Assembly (NCBI RefSeq): GCF_052324685.1
Contig: NC_135211.1
Coordinates: forward strand, 3,707,868 to 3,771,867
Reading direction: 5' to 3'
Length of the DNA: 64,000 nt
Source: Brachyhypopomus gauderio
Taxonomy: Eukaryota; Chordata; Actinopteri; Gymnotiformes; Hypopomidae
Shown: piece by piece, positions 10,308-21,822 of the stretch
Position numbering within the stretch: the first letter of the stretch is position 1
How the letters are laid out: every line of letters begins with the position of its first letter
Translations under genes and position numbers: made by a program
The notes under the pieces: model-generated
Database searches by the model: none
What the model was told of the DNA's origin: nothing
The model's input: only the letters and a program-made list of their open reading frames with translations

Positions 10308-13300
10308 TTACCATGGCGGAGACATGGGCTGTGGGTTCTGGAGGTATGACATCACCACGGCTGATATTGAAAGCCTGGTGAAAGACAACACAAAGGCAGC
10401 CACAGCTCCATAACAACGACCAACACACTGCATAACAATCACAACGGGTAAAGCAGGACAGAAAATGTCATGTTCTCCAAGACTAACAGCAAGCTCCTTT
10501 TCAGAAGACAAGGAACTGGTTTCAAACTCCGATTTTGTGTTATAATATAAACCACTAGTGTTTCATCACTTATAACACACCACACTGCACTCAAACTTGG
10601 CAAAGAAGGCCCTGAAGAGTTCAAAAACACTTCACCAGACTCCAGACTAGAGGTCTGCACTCCCGCGGGTCCCGCGGGACCCGACAGAATATCTTGCGGC
10701 GCGGGACAGAATTTAATTGTTATTGGCGGGAGCGGGAGTTGAATTAGTCCAGGCGATGCGGGAGCGGGACCACATATACATGTAGAAAAATCCCGCAAAT
10801 TAATAGTCTAGAAAATTATAATAATAACAATGCAATGATTTCCATGCATAAGGAACAGGACGAAAACAACTAATCATTCAGTACGTAAGCAATAAACTAA
10901 TTCAAAATATTGGCTAAGCAACTGATCACGTGAACATGAAGTGTGCGTCATTTTGTCATTTTGATACAGAAATGGCAGAGACTGTAGACCAGGGGTCGGC
11001 AACCTTTGAGACATGGAGTGCCAACTTTAACATGTCCAGTCAATGAGTGTGCCACTATGGCGGCGAGTTTAAATTGTTGACCGAGGAGGGGGGGAGGTGT
11101 AAATCGACACAAAAAGTATTATATCGCGATCGATCGCCAAGTTTAAACGCCTCCGCCGTTCGCGCGAGGTGTGCGTGCGGAGTCGCGCGCTACGGTCACT
11201 CGCGAAAGTATAATCCATTAATATAATAATTTATATTAAAATATATATTTTTGCTGATGCTGGTCCAGCGTGTCGCGTGCCAGTGACTATGCCTCGGTGT
11301 GCCAATGGTGGCACGCGTGCCATAGGTTGCCGACCCCTGCTGTAGACGGTCAACCAGTTTCAGCTGTGGAAAATTCTATTAAAACAGGTGAATACACCAC
11401 AATTAAGCCAACTACAGGAAAGTCTGATGTATGGAAGTCATATTCCATTGTAATTAATGGAGATGGAAATCGGATTGTTGTGATACATGTCAGAAAGTGT
11501 TGGTGTACGTCACCTAACGGGATGTGTTTGGACTGTGATAAGAAATGGGACAGCGCAATCGCTATATTGCTGTTTTAATAAATACATAAGAAAATTTCAA
11601 GTACTAAATTTAATTAATTCAATTCATATTAGGATTGCGGGCGGGGGCGACAGAAATGTGTATGTGGTGGGCGGGTGCGGGATTCAAACAAGCGATTTTT
11701 TGGCCGGTGTGAGCGGGTGCGAGATTAAAACAAGCAGGTGCGGGCGGGAGCGGGATTAAAACAAGCGATTTTTTGGCGGGAGCGGGTCTAAAACAAGCGG
11801 GAGCGGGCGGGAGCGGGATTAAAAAAGCAGTCCCGCGCAGACCTCTACTCCAGACTGTCGCAGACTGGTGCGACAGATTCCACAGACGCACCCTTCGTAA
11901 ACCGTTAGCAACTACAAGAGGTCCAAGGAAAGACAATCCAGGATCAATAGAAGAAAGTGGCCTTGTCTGACCAATCATGTTTTTTGCATTCTGGAACAGT
12001 TTGAAGAACATGACAAAGAGCTCAAAGTGCAGATTTCACAGATCTCGATCAAGGTTATAATAGTTTTGGATTTTTCATTATAGTTTAGTTTTTATTTCAT
12101 TGTGACTTTTTTCCCCAATTCAGTTATTTTTAATTAGTTTTGAGCATGTTTGCTAGTTTTTTATTCAAAGTAAATATTGTGTAATAAAAACTCATCAAAA
12201 GATACCATTTTTAAAAATACATTCAATTACTGTTGAACAACCAACAGACTACAAGATAGAAGCCCTAAGTGGAAAATGTGTAATATTGCTGCTGAAAATT
12301 GCCAGACTAAGGACAGACACAAACATAGGAGCGTAACCCTATTTTGGTTTGTGTGAAAAGCCAGACTTTTTGAAGGCAATTGAGTCACACAGTCATGGTG
12401 ACATCCAGTCTCAACACATTAACTAGTGCATCCTCCCGCTTGTGGTTTTCCTGCATATTAACTAACCAGCAGCTATTTGATCACTGGTGAAAACGGGCCA
12501 TTGTGGTTCTCCTTCCCGGTGCTACCCAGCCGGGATGGTGCTTCTCTTTCGGCGGAGCTACTCGGAGGCTAGCTTGTCAAGGTACTGGCAGTTAGCCCTC
12601 TTGTGTGAGCTTTGAGATTCGTGGGGTTTTTCCTCTTGAGAACTACTCTATATATTTTATCACCTGTTTCCACTACAAGACATGTAGTCATATTTTAAAA
12701 ATCCCATACAGGACTCGCCGTTTTCTCCCAACTTTTGTTGTCATAATTGTGCAGGCTAGCATAGCGAGCAGGAGCTCTAAACAAGAGACGTGACGGACCA
12801 TGAGGGTCGTACGCTTCTGCCAGCTAATATAAAACTTCTAGTGAAAAAAATCTATTTCATATCCGTCCACAAGACTTACAAATAAACTGACGAACATGAA
12901 AACGAAGGGTATCCTATCTATAATTTAAGAACGTTTTAGTTAGTTTTCTAAACATGTAATTATAGTTACAGTTAGTTATCGTTTTTCTTTTAATTACCGG
13001 TATTTATTTATTTCAGTTAACGAAAATGTTTTCAGTATCAGTTTTCGTTTTTTTGTTCGTTTCCGTTAACGATTATAACCTTGATCTCGATCCAATCGAG
13101 TGTCCGTGCGCTGTGTTGCACAAACAGGCGCAAACTATGGAGGCCCCACTTCACAATTTTCAGGACTTAAATGACCTGCAGGTAATGTGCTACATACCAC
13201 AGAACCCCTTCACTGGTCAGAGCTGTTTTGATTGCACAATGGGAACCAAGACAATATTAGACAGGTGGTTTTAACAATCCCTGAGCGGGATATGTTGTTT

Positions 13301-14318
13301 ACAACTAATACATGTATGTTTACACTCAACACTATCACTTTTCAGTTCTTGCTTCACGAATACATGTGCGCTTTCGCACGCGCGCACACACACACACACA
13401 CACACTCTCACACACACTCTCACACACACTCTCACACACACTCTCACACACACTCTCACACACAGAGAACTCACATGAAGCTGCTCATCATCTGCTTGGT
13501 GTCTTCTGAGCTCCTGGAATTTGCAAAACTGATGAAGGAGCAGTAGACGGCGATCCATGCACACCACTTCAGCTGCACACGACAACACACACACACACAC
13601 ATAAGGTCAGCAACGGATTCTGAATTGCGATTAATTCCATTTCAGCACAAGCATACCACTTGAAGGAGTCCTGCACACAACAGGTTTTTATCAAAACTTA
13701 ACTAGCTTTAATTATTGTTAATATTGTCATTTTATTATGGCATTAATAAATATTGCATGGTGGTATTTTGAGGTCAACACATAGCCTATGTTTTTTATAT
13801 TGTGGAGATCTGATGGTATAGTCCAGTATTGCCGATCTTAGAATAACCAAGATAAGATTTGCTTATTCTCTTGTAAAGGGTACAACATCTTTTGTGTGTA
13901 ATGGTTATTTCCACTCCAGATGGAGCTGCATCGTACATATTTATCATCGTACATAGACCCGTGAGACTCAGGTGGAGATGCCTTCACCTTCAGCATCAGC
14001 CCACACATGCTGAAGATCATGCCGAGGAGGTTCATGTAGTCTGGGGTGGGGTCCTCCAGGGTGGGGTTGGTGTCTGTGCTTGGAGGCTTGTAGCTGTACA
14101 AGAAAAGACCCGTTTTATTACTGCAATGATTTAATAACGAGTCTGTACGCGTCTCCGTGACGTCACTCCGTAATCCTCAGCTAGCAATGCTTGGCTAGTT
14201 AATGAACAGTTGGGATAGCTAACTGTGTTTTTCACCCTAAAAAAAAACAAAACCCACATTTTACTCACCGAAAAACTTTGTTCTGTCTCCGCGGGTCCGC
14301 CATACTATTCGAGCTCAT
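10308..14318 (-). CDS. wdr83os: wdr83os / Asterix, PAT-complex membrane protein subunit (4 exons)
   Basis: Coding exons on the minus strand, in order: 14269-14318, 13988-14093, 13475-13572, 10308-10374. They have clean GT-AG borders (donors GTGAGTAA, GTGAAGG, GTGAGTTC; acceptors TTGTACAG, TGTGCAG, TTCACCAG). They add up to 321 nt, which is 106 codons plus TAA, the known length of the vertebrate protein. The start [14 protein letters not shown], the segment [20 protein letters not shown], then [20 protein letters not shown] and the C-terminus [10 protein letters not shown] identify Asterix. Family knowledge: with CCDC47 it forms the ER PAT complex, which shields poorly hydrophobic segments of multipass proteins during insertion. 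Three hydrophobic segments lie near residues 36-51, 55-70 and 80-96. The last intron (3.1 kb) is mostly transposons. No wdr83 coding sequence is seen beside it. Confidence 0.96.
10648..11847. mobile_element. hAT-type DNA transposon, degenerate, in wdr83os intron 3
   Basis: The terminal inverted repeats TAGAGGTCTGC and GCAGACCTCTA face inward and are flanked by a perfect 8-bp duplication CTCCAGAC (10640-10647 and 11848-11855), the hAT signature. The subterminal regions are unusually rich in GCGGGAGCGGG repeats. A short plus-strand stretch around 11360-11540 (KSDVWKSY, then INGDGNR and a lone CW.C) resembles the start of a BED-finger transposase. The rest of the transposase is absent, so the copy is non-autonomous. 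A smaller hAT copy sits inside it. Confidence 0.92.
10990..11339. mobile_element. hAT MITE nested in the 10648-11847 element
   Basis: 350-bp element with inverted ends CAGGGGTCGGCAACCT and AGGTTGCCGACCCCTG and a perfect 8-bp target duplication CTGTAGAC (10982-10989 and 11340-11347). It has no coding capacity. Subterminal GTGCCA phrases occur near both ends. Confidence 0.95.
11856..13275 (+). mobile_element. Tc1/mariner-like fragment, split by the hAT at 12050
   Basis: Flanking the hAT insertion, the host-side pieces 11856-12041 and 13092-13275 join into the 3' part of a Tc1-like element. The right piece contains CACAATTTTCAGGACTTAAA, then AGAGCTGTTTTG and CAATATTAGACAGGTGGTTT, the characteristic final codons and 3' tail of a widespread fish Tc1-like family. 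The frame is broken. Family placement is from recalled sequence patterns. Confidence 0.55.
12050..13083. mobile_element. hAT-type non-autonomous element in wdr83os intron 3
   Basis: About 1034 bp with ends CAAGGTTATAAT and ATTATAACCTTG and the 8-bp duplication ATCTCGAT on both sides (12042-12049 and 13084-13091). The inside is T-rich near both ends (TTTTAGTTAGTTTTC-like) with no transposase frame. It interrupts an older Tc1-like fragment. Confidence 0.88.
13377..13465. repeat. (CA)n / CACACTCT microsatellite
   Basis: Pure CA run changing to a CTCTCACACA repeat. It ends only 9 bp from the wdr83os exon 3 donor. Confidence 0.9.
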
Positions 14319-14470
14319 GATATCCAACAATTATCGAGCTGAACTTGTTGTTTTCACTGAGCTAGTTCAACGTTCAGAAGCGCTTATGACTTGATACTGA
14401 GGAACAAACGTTCTTCTCTCATAGTCAAGCGTAAGGAAGCCGCCTGGGCTCATTATTGCCACCTAGAGGA
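14319..14470 (-). promoter_or_regulatory. Probable wdr83os 5' UTR and promoter region
   Basis: Lies just upstream of the minus-strand start codon. No TATA box is clear. The position is inferred only from the gene start. The unique sequence ends at a dispersed repeat at 14478. Confidence 0.4.
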
Positions 14471-14477
14471 ACAAAGA

Positions 14478-14545
14478 TACATTTACATTTACATTTATGG
14501 CATTTAGCAGACGCTCTTATCCAGAGCGACTTACAAAAGATACTG
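14478..14545. repeat. Dispersed teleost repeat fragment
   Basis: Contains ATGGCATTTAGCAGACGCTC and CCAGAGCGACTTACAA, a phrase dispersed throughout fish genomes. The reverse orientation of the same phrase occurs near 33835-33862 (AGCGTCTGCTAAATGCCATT). Confidence 0.7.
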
Positions 14546-14924
14546 TTTTAGTCTATTAACCACACATGAGTAAGTTAAAGGTTGCTTACAACACATAGCC
14601 TAAATAAATTATGTTCAACTGTGAATATCAAAGCCAGTGACACTGAAGTGCATACACATATGTATACAGACATAATACACATTGTCAAACGATTGTCTTT
14701 GTCAAAAAAAGAGAAGTGTCCTGGTTGGAATAAATGTTTTTTCTTTATTATGCTTAATGCGATTTGCTAAATGTTTTCCAGATTTATTTGAGTATTCAAT
14801 TTTTTTTAAGAAAAGTATGTGCAAATTCTGGTCTTTCTCTGCCTCTGGCCTCTGGGGGAATGTTGTCACAGCTTTCTACCCTCGCTATTAAATGCATTCT
14901 GTGCATTTATCCTATGTTGTACTT

Positions 14925-17900
14925 ACATAAACACACACACTCACACACACATCACAGTCATGTGTGTAGTTTCTCCAAGTGCTGTATGTCTCAGATACAC
15001 TCACACATACACTTACATAAACACACACACACTCACACATACATCACAGTCATGTGTGTAGATTCTCCAAGTGCTGTATGTCTCAGATACACTCACACAT
15101 ACACTTACATAAACACACACACACTCACACATACATCACAGTCATGTGTGTAGATTCTCCAAGTGCTGTATGTCTCAGATACACTCACACATACACTTAC
15201 ATAAACACACACACTCACACATACATCACAGTCATGTGTGTAGATTCTCCAAGTGCTGTATGTCTCAGATACACTCACACATACACTTACATAAACACAC
15301 ACACTCACACACACATCACAGTCATGTGTGTAGTTTCTCCAAGTGCTGTATGTCTCAGATACACTCACACATACACTTACATAAACACACACACTCACAC
15401 ATACACACTCACACATACACTTACATAAACACACACACTCACACACACATCACAGTCATGTGTGTAGATTCTCCAAGTGCTGTATGTCTCAGATACACTC
15501 ACACATACACTTACATAAACACACACACTCACACACACATCACAGTCATGTGTATAGTTTCTCCAAGTGCTGTATGTCTCAGGTACACTCACACATACAC
15601 TTACATAAACACACACACTCACACACACATCACAGTCATGTGTATAGTTTCTCCAAGTGCTGTATGTCTCAGGTACACTCACACATACACTTACATAAAC
15701 ACACACACTCACACATACACACTCACACATACACTTACATAAACACACTCACACACACACATCACAGTCATGTGTGTAGTTTCTCCAAGTGCTGTATGTC
15801 TCAGATACACTCACACATACACTTACATAAACACACACACTCACACATACATCACAGTCATGTGTGTAGTTTCTCCAAGTGCTGTATGTCTCAGATACAC
15901 TCACACATACACTTACATAAACACACACACTCACACACACATCACAGTCATGTGTATAGTTTCTCCAAGTGCTGTATGTCTCAGGTACACTCACACATAC
16001 ACTTACATAAACACACACACTCACACATACATCACAGTCATGTGTATAGTTTCTCCAAGTGCTGTATGTCTCAGGTACACTCACACATACACTTACATAA
16101 ACACACACACTCACACATACACACTCACACATACACTTACATAAACACACACACTCACACACACATCACAGTCATGTGTATAGTTTCTCCAAGTGCTGTA
16201 TGTCTCAGGTACACTCACACATACACTTACATAAACACACACACTCACACATACACACTCACACATACACTTACATAAACACACTCACACACACACATCA
16301 CAGTCATGTGTGTAGTTTCTCCAAGTGCTGTATGTCTCAGGTACACTCACACATACACTTACATAAACACACACACTCACACATACACACTCACACATAC
16401 ACTTACATAAACACACACACTCACACACACATCACAGTCATGTGTATAGTTTCTCCAAGTGCTGTATGTCTCAGGTACACTCACACATACACTTACATAA
16501 ACACACACACTCACACATACACACTCACACATACACTTACATAAACACACTCACACACACACATCACAGTCATGTGTGTAGTTTCTCCAAGTGCTGTATG
16601 TCTCAGATACACTCACACATACACTTACATAAACACACACACTCACACATACATCACAGTCATGTGTGTAGTTTCTCCAAGTGCTGTATGTCTCAGATAC
16701 ACTCACACATACACTTACATAAACACACACACTCACACACACATCACAGTCATGTGTATAGTTTCTCCAAGTGCTGTATGTCTCAGGTACACTCACACAT
16801 ACACTTACATAAACACACACACTCACACATACATCACAGTCATGTGTATAGTTTCTCCAAGTGCTGTATGTCTCAGGTACACTCACACATACATTTACAT
16901 AAACACACACACTCACACATACACACTCACACATACACTTACATAAACACACACACTCACACACACATCACAGTCATGTGTATAGTTTCTCCAAGTGCTG
17001 TATGTCTCAGGTACACTCACACATACACTTACATAAACACACACACTCACACATACACACTCACACATACACTTACATAAACACACTCACACACACACAT
17101 CACAGTCATGTGTGTAGTTTCTCCAAGTGCTGTATGTCTCAGATACACTCACACATACACTTACATAAACACACACACTCACACATACACACTCACACAT
17201 ACACTTACATAAACACACACACATACACATACATCACAGTCATGTGTGTAGTTTCTCCAAGTGCTATATGTCTCAGATACACTCACACATACACTTACAT
17301 AAACACACACACTCACACATACATCACAGTCATGTGTGTAGTTTCTCCAAGTGCTGTATGTCTCAGATACACTCACACATACACTTACATAAACACACAC
17401 ACTCACACATACATCACAGTCATGTGTGTAGTTTCTCCAAGTGCTGTATGTCTCAGATACACTCACACATACACTTACATAAACACACACACTCACACAT
17501 ACATCACAGTCATGTGTGTAGTTTCTCCAAGTGCTGTATGTCTCAGATACACTCACACATACACTTACATAAACACACACACTCACACATACATCACAGT
17601 CATGTGTATAGTTTCTCCAAGTGCTGTATGTCTCAGATACACTCACACATACACTTACATAAACACACACACTCACACATACATCACAGTCATGTGTGTA
17701 GTTTCTCCAAGTGCTGTATGTCTCAGATACACTCACACATACACTTACATAAACACACACACTCACACATACATCACAGTCATGTGTGTAGTTTCTCCAA
17801 GTGCTGTATGTCTCAGATACACTCACACATACACTTACATAAACACACACACTCACACATACATCACAGTCATGTGTGTAGTTTCTCCAAGTGCTGTATG

Positions 17901-19935
17901 TCTCAGATACACTCACACATACACTTACATAAACACACACACTCACACATACATCACAGTCATGTGTGTAGTTTCCCCAAGTGCTGTATGTCTCAGATAC
18001 ACTCACACATACACTTACATAAACACACACACTCACACATACATCACAGTCATGTGTGTAGTTTCTCCAAGTGCTGTATGTCTCAGATACACTCACACAT
18101 ACACTTACATAAACACACACACTCACACATACATCACAGTCATGTGTGTAGTTTCCCCAAGTGCTGTATGTCTCAGATACACTCACACATACACTTACAT
18201 AAACACACACACTCACACATACATCACAGTCATGTGTGTAGTTTCTCCAAGTGCTGTATGTCTCAGATACACTCACACATACACTTACATAAACACACAC
18301 ACTCACACATACATCACAGTCATGTGTGTAGTTTCTCCAAGTGCTGTATGTCTCAGATACACTCACACATACACTTACATAAACACACACACTCACACAT
18401 ACATCACAGTCATGTGTGTAGTTTCTCCAAGTGCTGTATGTCTCAGATACACTCACACATACACTTACATAAACACACACACTCACACATACATCACAGT
18501 CATGTGTGTAGTTTCTCCAAGTGCTGTATGTCTCAGATACACTCACACATACACTTACATAAACACACACACATACACATACATCACAGTCATGTGTGTA
18601 GTTTCTCCAAGTGCTGTATGTCTCAGATACACTCACACATACACTTACATAAACACACACACTCACACATACATCACAGTCATGTGTGTAGTTTCTCCAA
18701 GTGCTGTATGTCTCAGATACACTCACACATACACTTACATAAACACACACACATACACATACATCACAGTCATGTGTGTAGTTTCTCCAAGTGCTGTATG
18801 TCTCAGATACACTCACACATACACTTACATAAACACACACACATACACATACATCACAGTCATGTGTGTAGTTTCTCCAAGTGCTGTATGTCTCAGATAC
18901 ACTCACACATACACTTACATAAACACACACACTCACACATACATCACAGTCATGTGTGTAGTTTCTCCAAGTGCTGTATGTCTCAGATACACTCACACAT
19001 ACACTTACATAAACACACACACTCACACATACATCACAGTCATGTGTGTAGTTTCTCCAAGTGCTGTATGTCTCAGATACACTCACACATACACTTACAT
19101 AAACACACACACTCACACATACATCACAGTCATGTGTGTAGTTTCTCCAAGTGCTGTATGTCTCAGATACACTCACACATACACTTACATAAACACACAC
19201 ACTCACACACACATCACAGTCATGTGTGTAGTTTCTCCAAGTGCTGTATGTCTCAGATACACTCACACATACACTTACATAAACACACACACTCACACAT
19301 ACATCACAGTCATGTGTGTAGTTTCCCCAAGTGCTGTATGTCTCAGATACACTCACACATACACTTACATAAACACACACACTCACACATACATCACAGT
19401 CATGTGTGTAGTTTCTCCAAGTGCTGTATGTCTCAGATACACTCACACATACACTTACATAAACACACACACTCACACATACACACTCACACATACACTT
19501 ACATAAACACACACACTCACACACATACATCACAGTCATGTGTGTAGTTTCTCCAAGTGCTGTATGTCTCAGATACACTCACACATACACTTACATAAAC
19601 ACACACACTCACACATACATCACAGTCATGTGTGTAGTTTCTCCAAGTGCTGTATGTCTCAGATACACTCACACATACACTTACATAAACACACACACTC
19701 ACACATACATCACAGTCATGTGTGTAGTTTCTCCAAGTGCTGCATGTCTCAGATACACTCACACATACACTTACATAAACACACACACTCACACATACAT
19801 CACAGTCATGTGTGTAGTTTCCCCAAGTGCTGCATGTCTCAGATACACTCACACATACACTTACATAAACACACACACTCACACATACATCACAGTCATG
19901 TGTGTAGTTTCTCCAAGTGTTGTATGTCTCAGGTT
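14925..19935. repeat. 5-kb minisatellite, 90-bp unit with higher-order structure
   Basis: More than 50 copies of a roughly 90-bp unit. It combines CA-rich blocks (ACTCACACATACACTTACAT) with a fixed non-CA core, GTTTCTCCAAGTGCTGTATG then TCTCAG. From about 17240 to 19440 the array is almost perfectly regular. Between 14925 and 17240 units are irregular, with extra CACATACACACTCACACA inserts and an 802-bp higher-order duplication (15741 against 16543). Because 90 is divisible by three and stop codons fall outside the phase, both strands carry spurious frames up to 842 codons. They are not genes. Confidence 0.97.
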
Positions 19936-20175
19936 CACTTTCTGCTCTTCTTACAGGAGCAGCAGTTGGTGAACCATTGCAGTGGTCATTTGAGCTGTGT
20001 TCTTTCTGCCCTTCTGTCTTTTCCCTTTTTACTTTCTCTCCCCCTCTTTTCTCTCTCCTGTGTGGAAACAGTTGTACTGTATTATATATTATTGTTTTCA
20101 TTTGATGTTTACAAAAAACAAAGTTGTCCTCCAAAAATGGAGGAGAGGTGGGTGGAGGTGTGCCAAGAAAAAAGT

Positions 20176-20590
20176 ATGGGGAGTATGATTTCGGCAGGTG
20201 TACTCTTGGTATTGCCAAAATTATACTCCCCTTACTAATCCGACCCCTGTTGAACACAGAGACATGTGCTTTACATGGTATAACATACACATCTAGATAA
20301 GTCACCAAAACAAAAGACATGTCAGTCATACACTGCAAACCTCAGATCATGAGGGGGGTATTATTTTGGCAGGCGCTGTGTTAGTACTGCCAAAATTATA
20401 CCCCCCTTACTAACGCAGCCCCTGTTGAACACAGAGACATGTGCTTTACATGGTATAACATACACATCTAGGTAAGTCACCAAAACAAAAGACATGTCAG
20501 ACACTGCAAACCTCAGATCATGAGGGGGGTAAGATTTCGGCAGGTGTACTGTTGTTATTGCCAAATTTATACTCCCCCTGTTAATCGGGG
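20176..20590. repeat. Tandem repeat, about 175-bp unit
   Basis: Two full and one partial copy. TTGAACACAGAGACATGTGC recurs 175 bp apart (about 20250 and 20425). Each copy starts with GGCAGGTGTACTSTTG-like sequence and a TTGCCAAAWTTATACYCCCC segment. Confidence 0.88.
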
Positions 20591-21106
20591 TGGGTTCGAG
20601 AAATGTGATTATTAATCAGTTCACTTAGCACTCTAGGTTTGTCCTAGCTACATAATAAGATATATTTAGGTAATATTTGTCTTTTTTATATTTTATCTTA
20701 TTAAAATGAAATAAGTCAGGTTGTCATTAAGATATATAAGATGCACAGTTGTCAGTAACGACGTTGAACAAAGTCATACGGCGAGGTCACGTAGTCGGAG
20801 GTGAACTTCGGTATATCAAGTGTGTTACTGTTCTCGTAATTCTGAGTTTGAAAGACATTCGCTCCTCCTGAGTGCTACGGTAACAACCAACCTCGTACAT
20901 TACATTTTATTTAAAACATTTAACACCCGTGAATCAGTGTCTTTATTTGGATATAGATAATGCTGCATCGTTTCCTGTGGTAGATCATTAAAAATTAGTC
21001 CTTATTTGTGCATAGAAACAACGGAAATCGCGATTATCATCTGAAACGTCTACATGCGCGTGCACGCGAGGGGGGTAGGATTCTGCCGGGGAGTCGGAAT
21101 TCGGCA
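20591..21106. other. Intergenic DNA
   Basis: AT-rich, no recognised gene. A G-run with GCGCGTGCACGCGAGGGGGG sits directly before the hAT-like element. Confidence 0.45.
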
Positions 21107-21555
21107 CAACACCGGCCCTTCCATTAGGCGACATAGGCAAATGCTAGGGGCGCCGTCTGTCCAGGGGGGCGCTCGCGTGCATGCGTTTTTTTTAAACAAA
21201 TGAACAGTAATGTGAAATGAACGAAATGTGAAAACAAGCAAAGTCCACACAATCATAATTTCATTGTTTAATAAAATTAGTCAAATTAATAATTCTTATA
21301 ATAACAACACACCACCTATCACGGGCCGCGCGCCAACCCGCCCTCTCCCGCGCACCTCGTTACTGTTTCTCTGTACACCACAGAGTGAGTGACATCTCCC
21401 CGTAAAGACCTCAAAAAGGCAGAAGTCCTCTGGTGCCCAGGGTAGAAAAATGAGAAAAGTGGAGGAAGAAAGGTGGCAGAAAAACAGGTAATATAATGGT
21501 AATATGTGGTGAATTAACATTGGCGAACTGTCGGGGACTTCATACCCAGCCATCA

Positions 21556-21810
21556 ATGTGTCTTAAGATGTCTTGACAGTCTTATACAAGATGTCTTGAG
21601 ACAGTTTGTTGTAGCAAGACATCTCAAGACATCTTAAGACTTATAAGTGAAGACACTCTCTCTATCTTGAGACATGAAGGCTAATGTCTTAAGACATGGA
21701 AGTAATAAATTTGTGTGTCTTGAAGACAAGGCATGTCTTAAGACTTCACCTTGTCTTAAGGTACAACAATTTTATGTCTTGAGACGGTTCAGTCAAGACC
21801 AAATACTATT
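21556..21810. repeat. Cluster of GTCTTRAGAC palindromes with a long hairpin
   Basis: GTCTTAAGATGTCTTGA near 21560 is matched about 60 bp downstream by its exact reverse complement TCAAGACATCTTAAGAC. Shorter GTCTTAAGAC, GTCTTGAGAC and CTTGAAGACAAG palindromes continue to about 21790. Confidence 0.8.
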
Positions 21811-21822
21811 TAATACTAAACC

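Noticed and set aside
16978..19578. Long frames of 842, 799 and 767 codons on both strands
   Set aside because: They run through the 90-bp minisatellite, whose period is a multiple of three. The peptides are perfect repeats and the strands mirror each other. No gene signals.
14925..19935. CRISPR-like array
   Set aside because: Direct repeats with apparent spacers were considered, but the 'spacers' are themselves CA-rich and repeated. The setting is a vertebrate nuclear genome with no cas genes.
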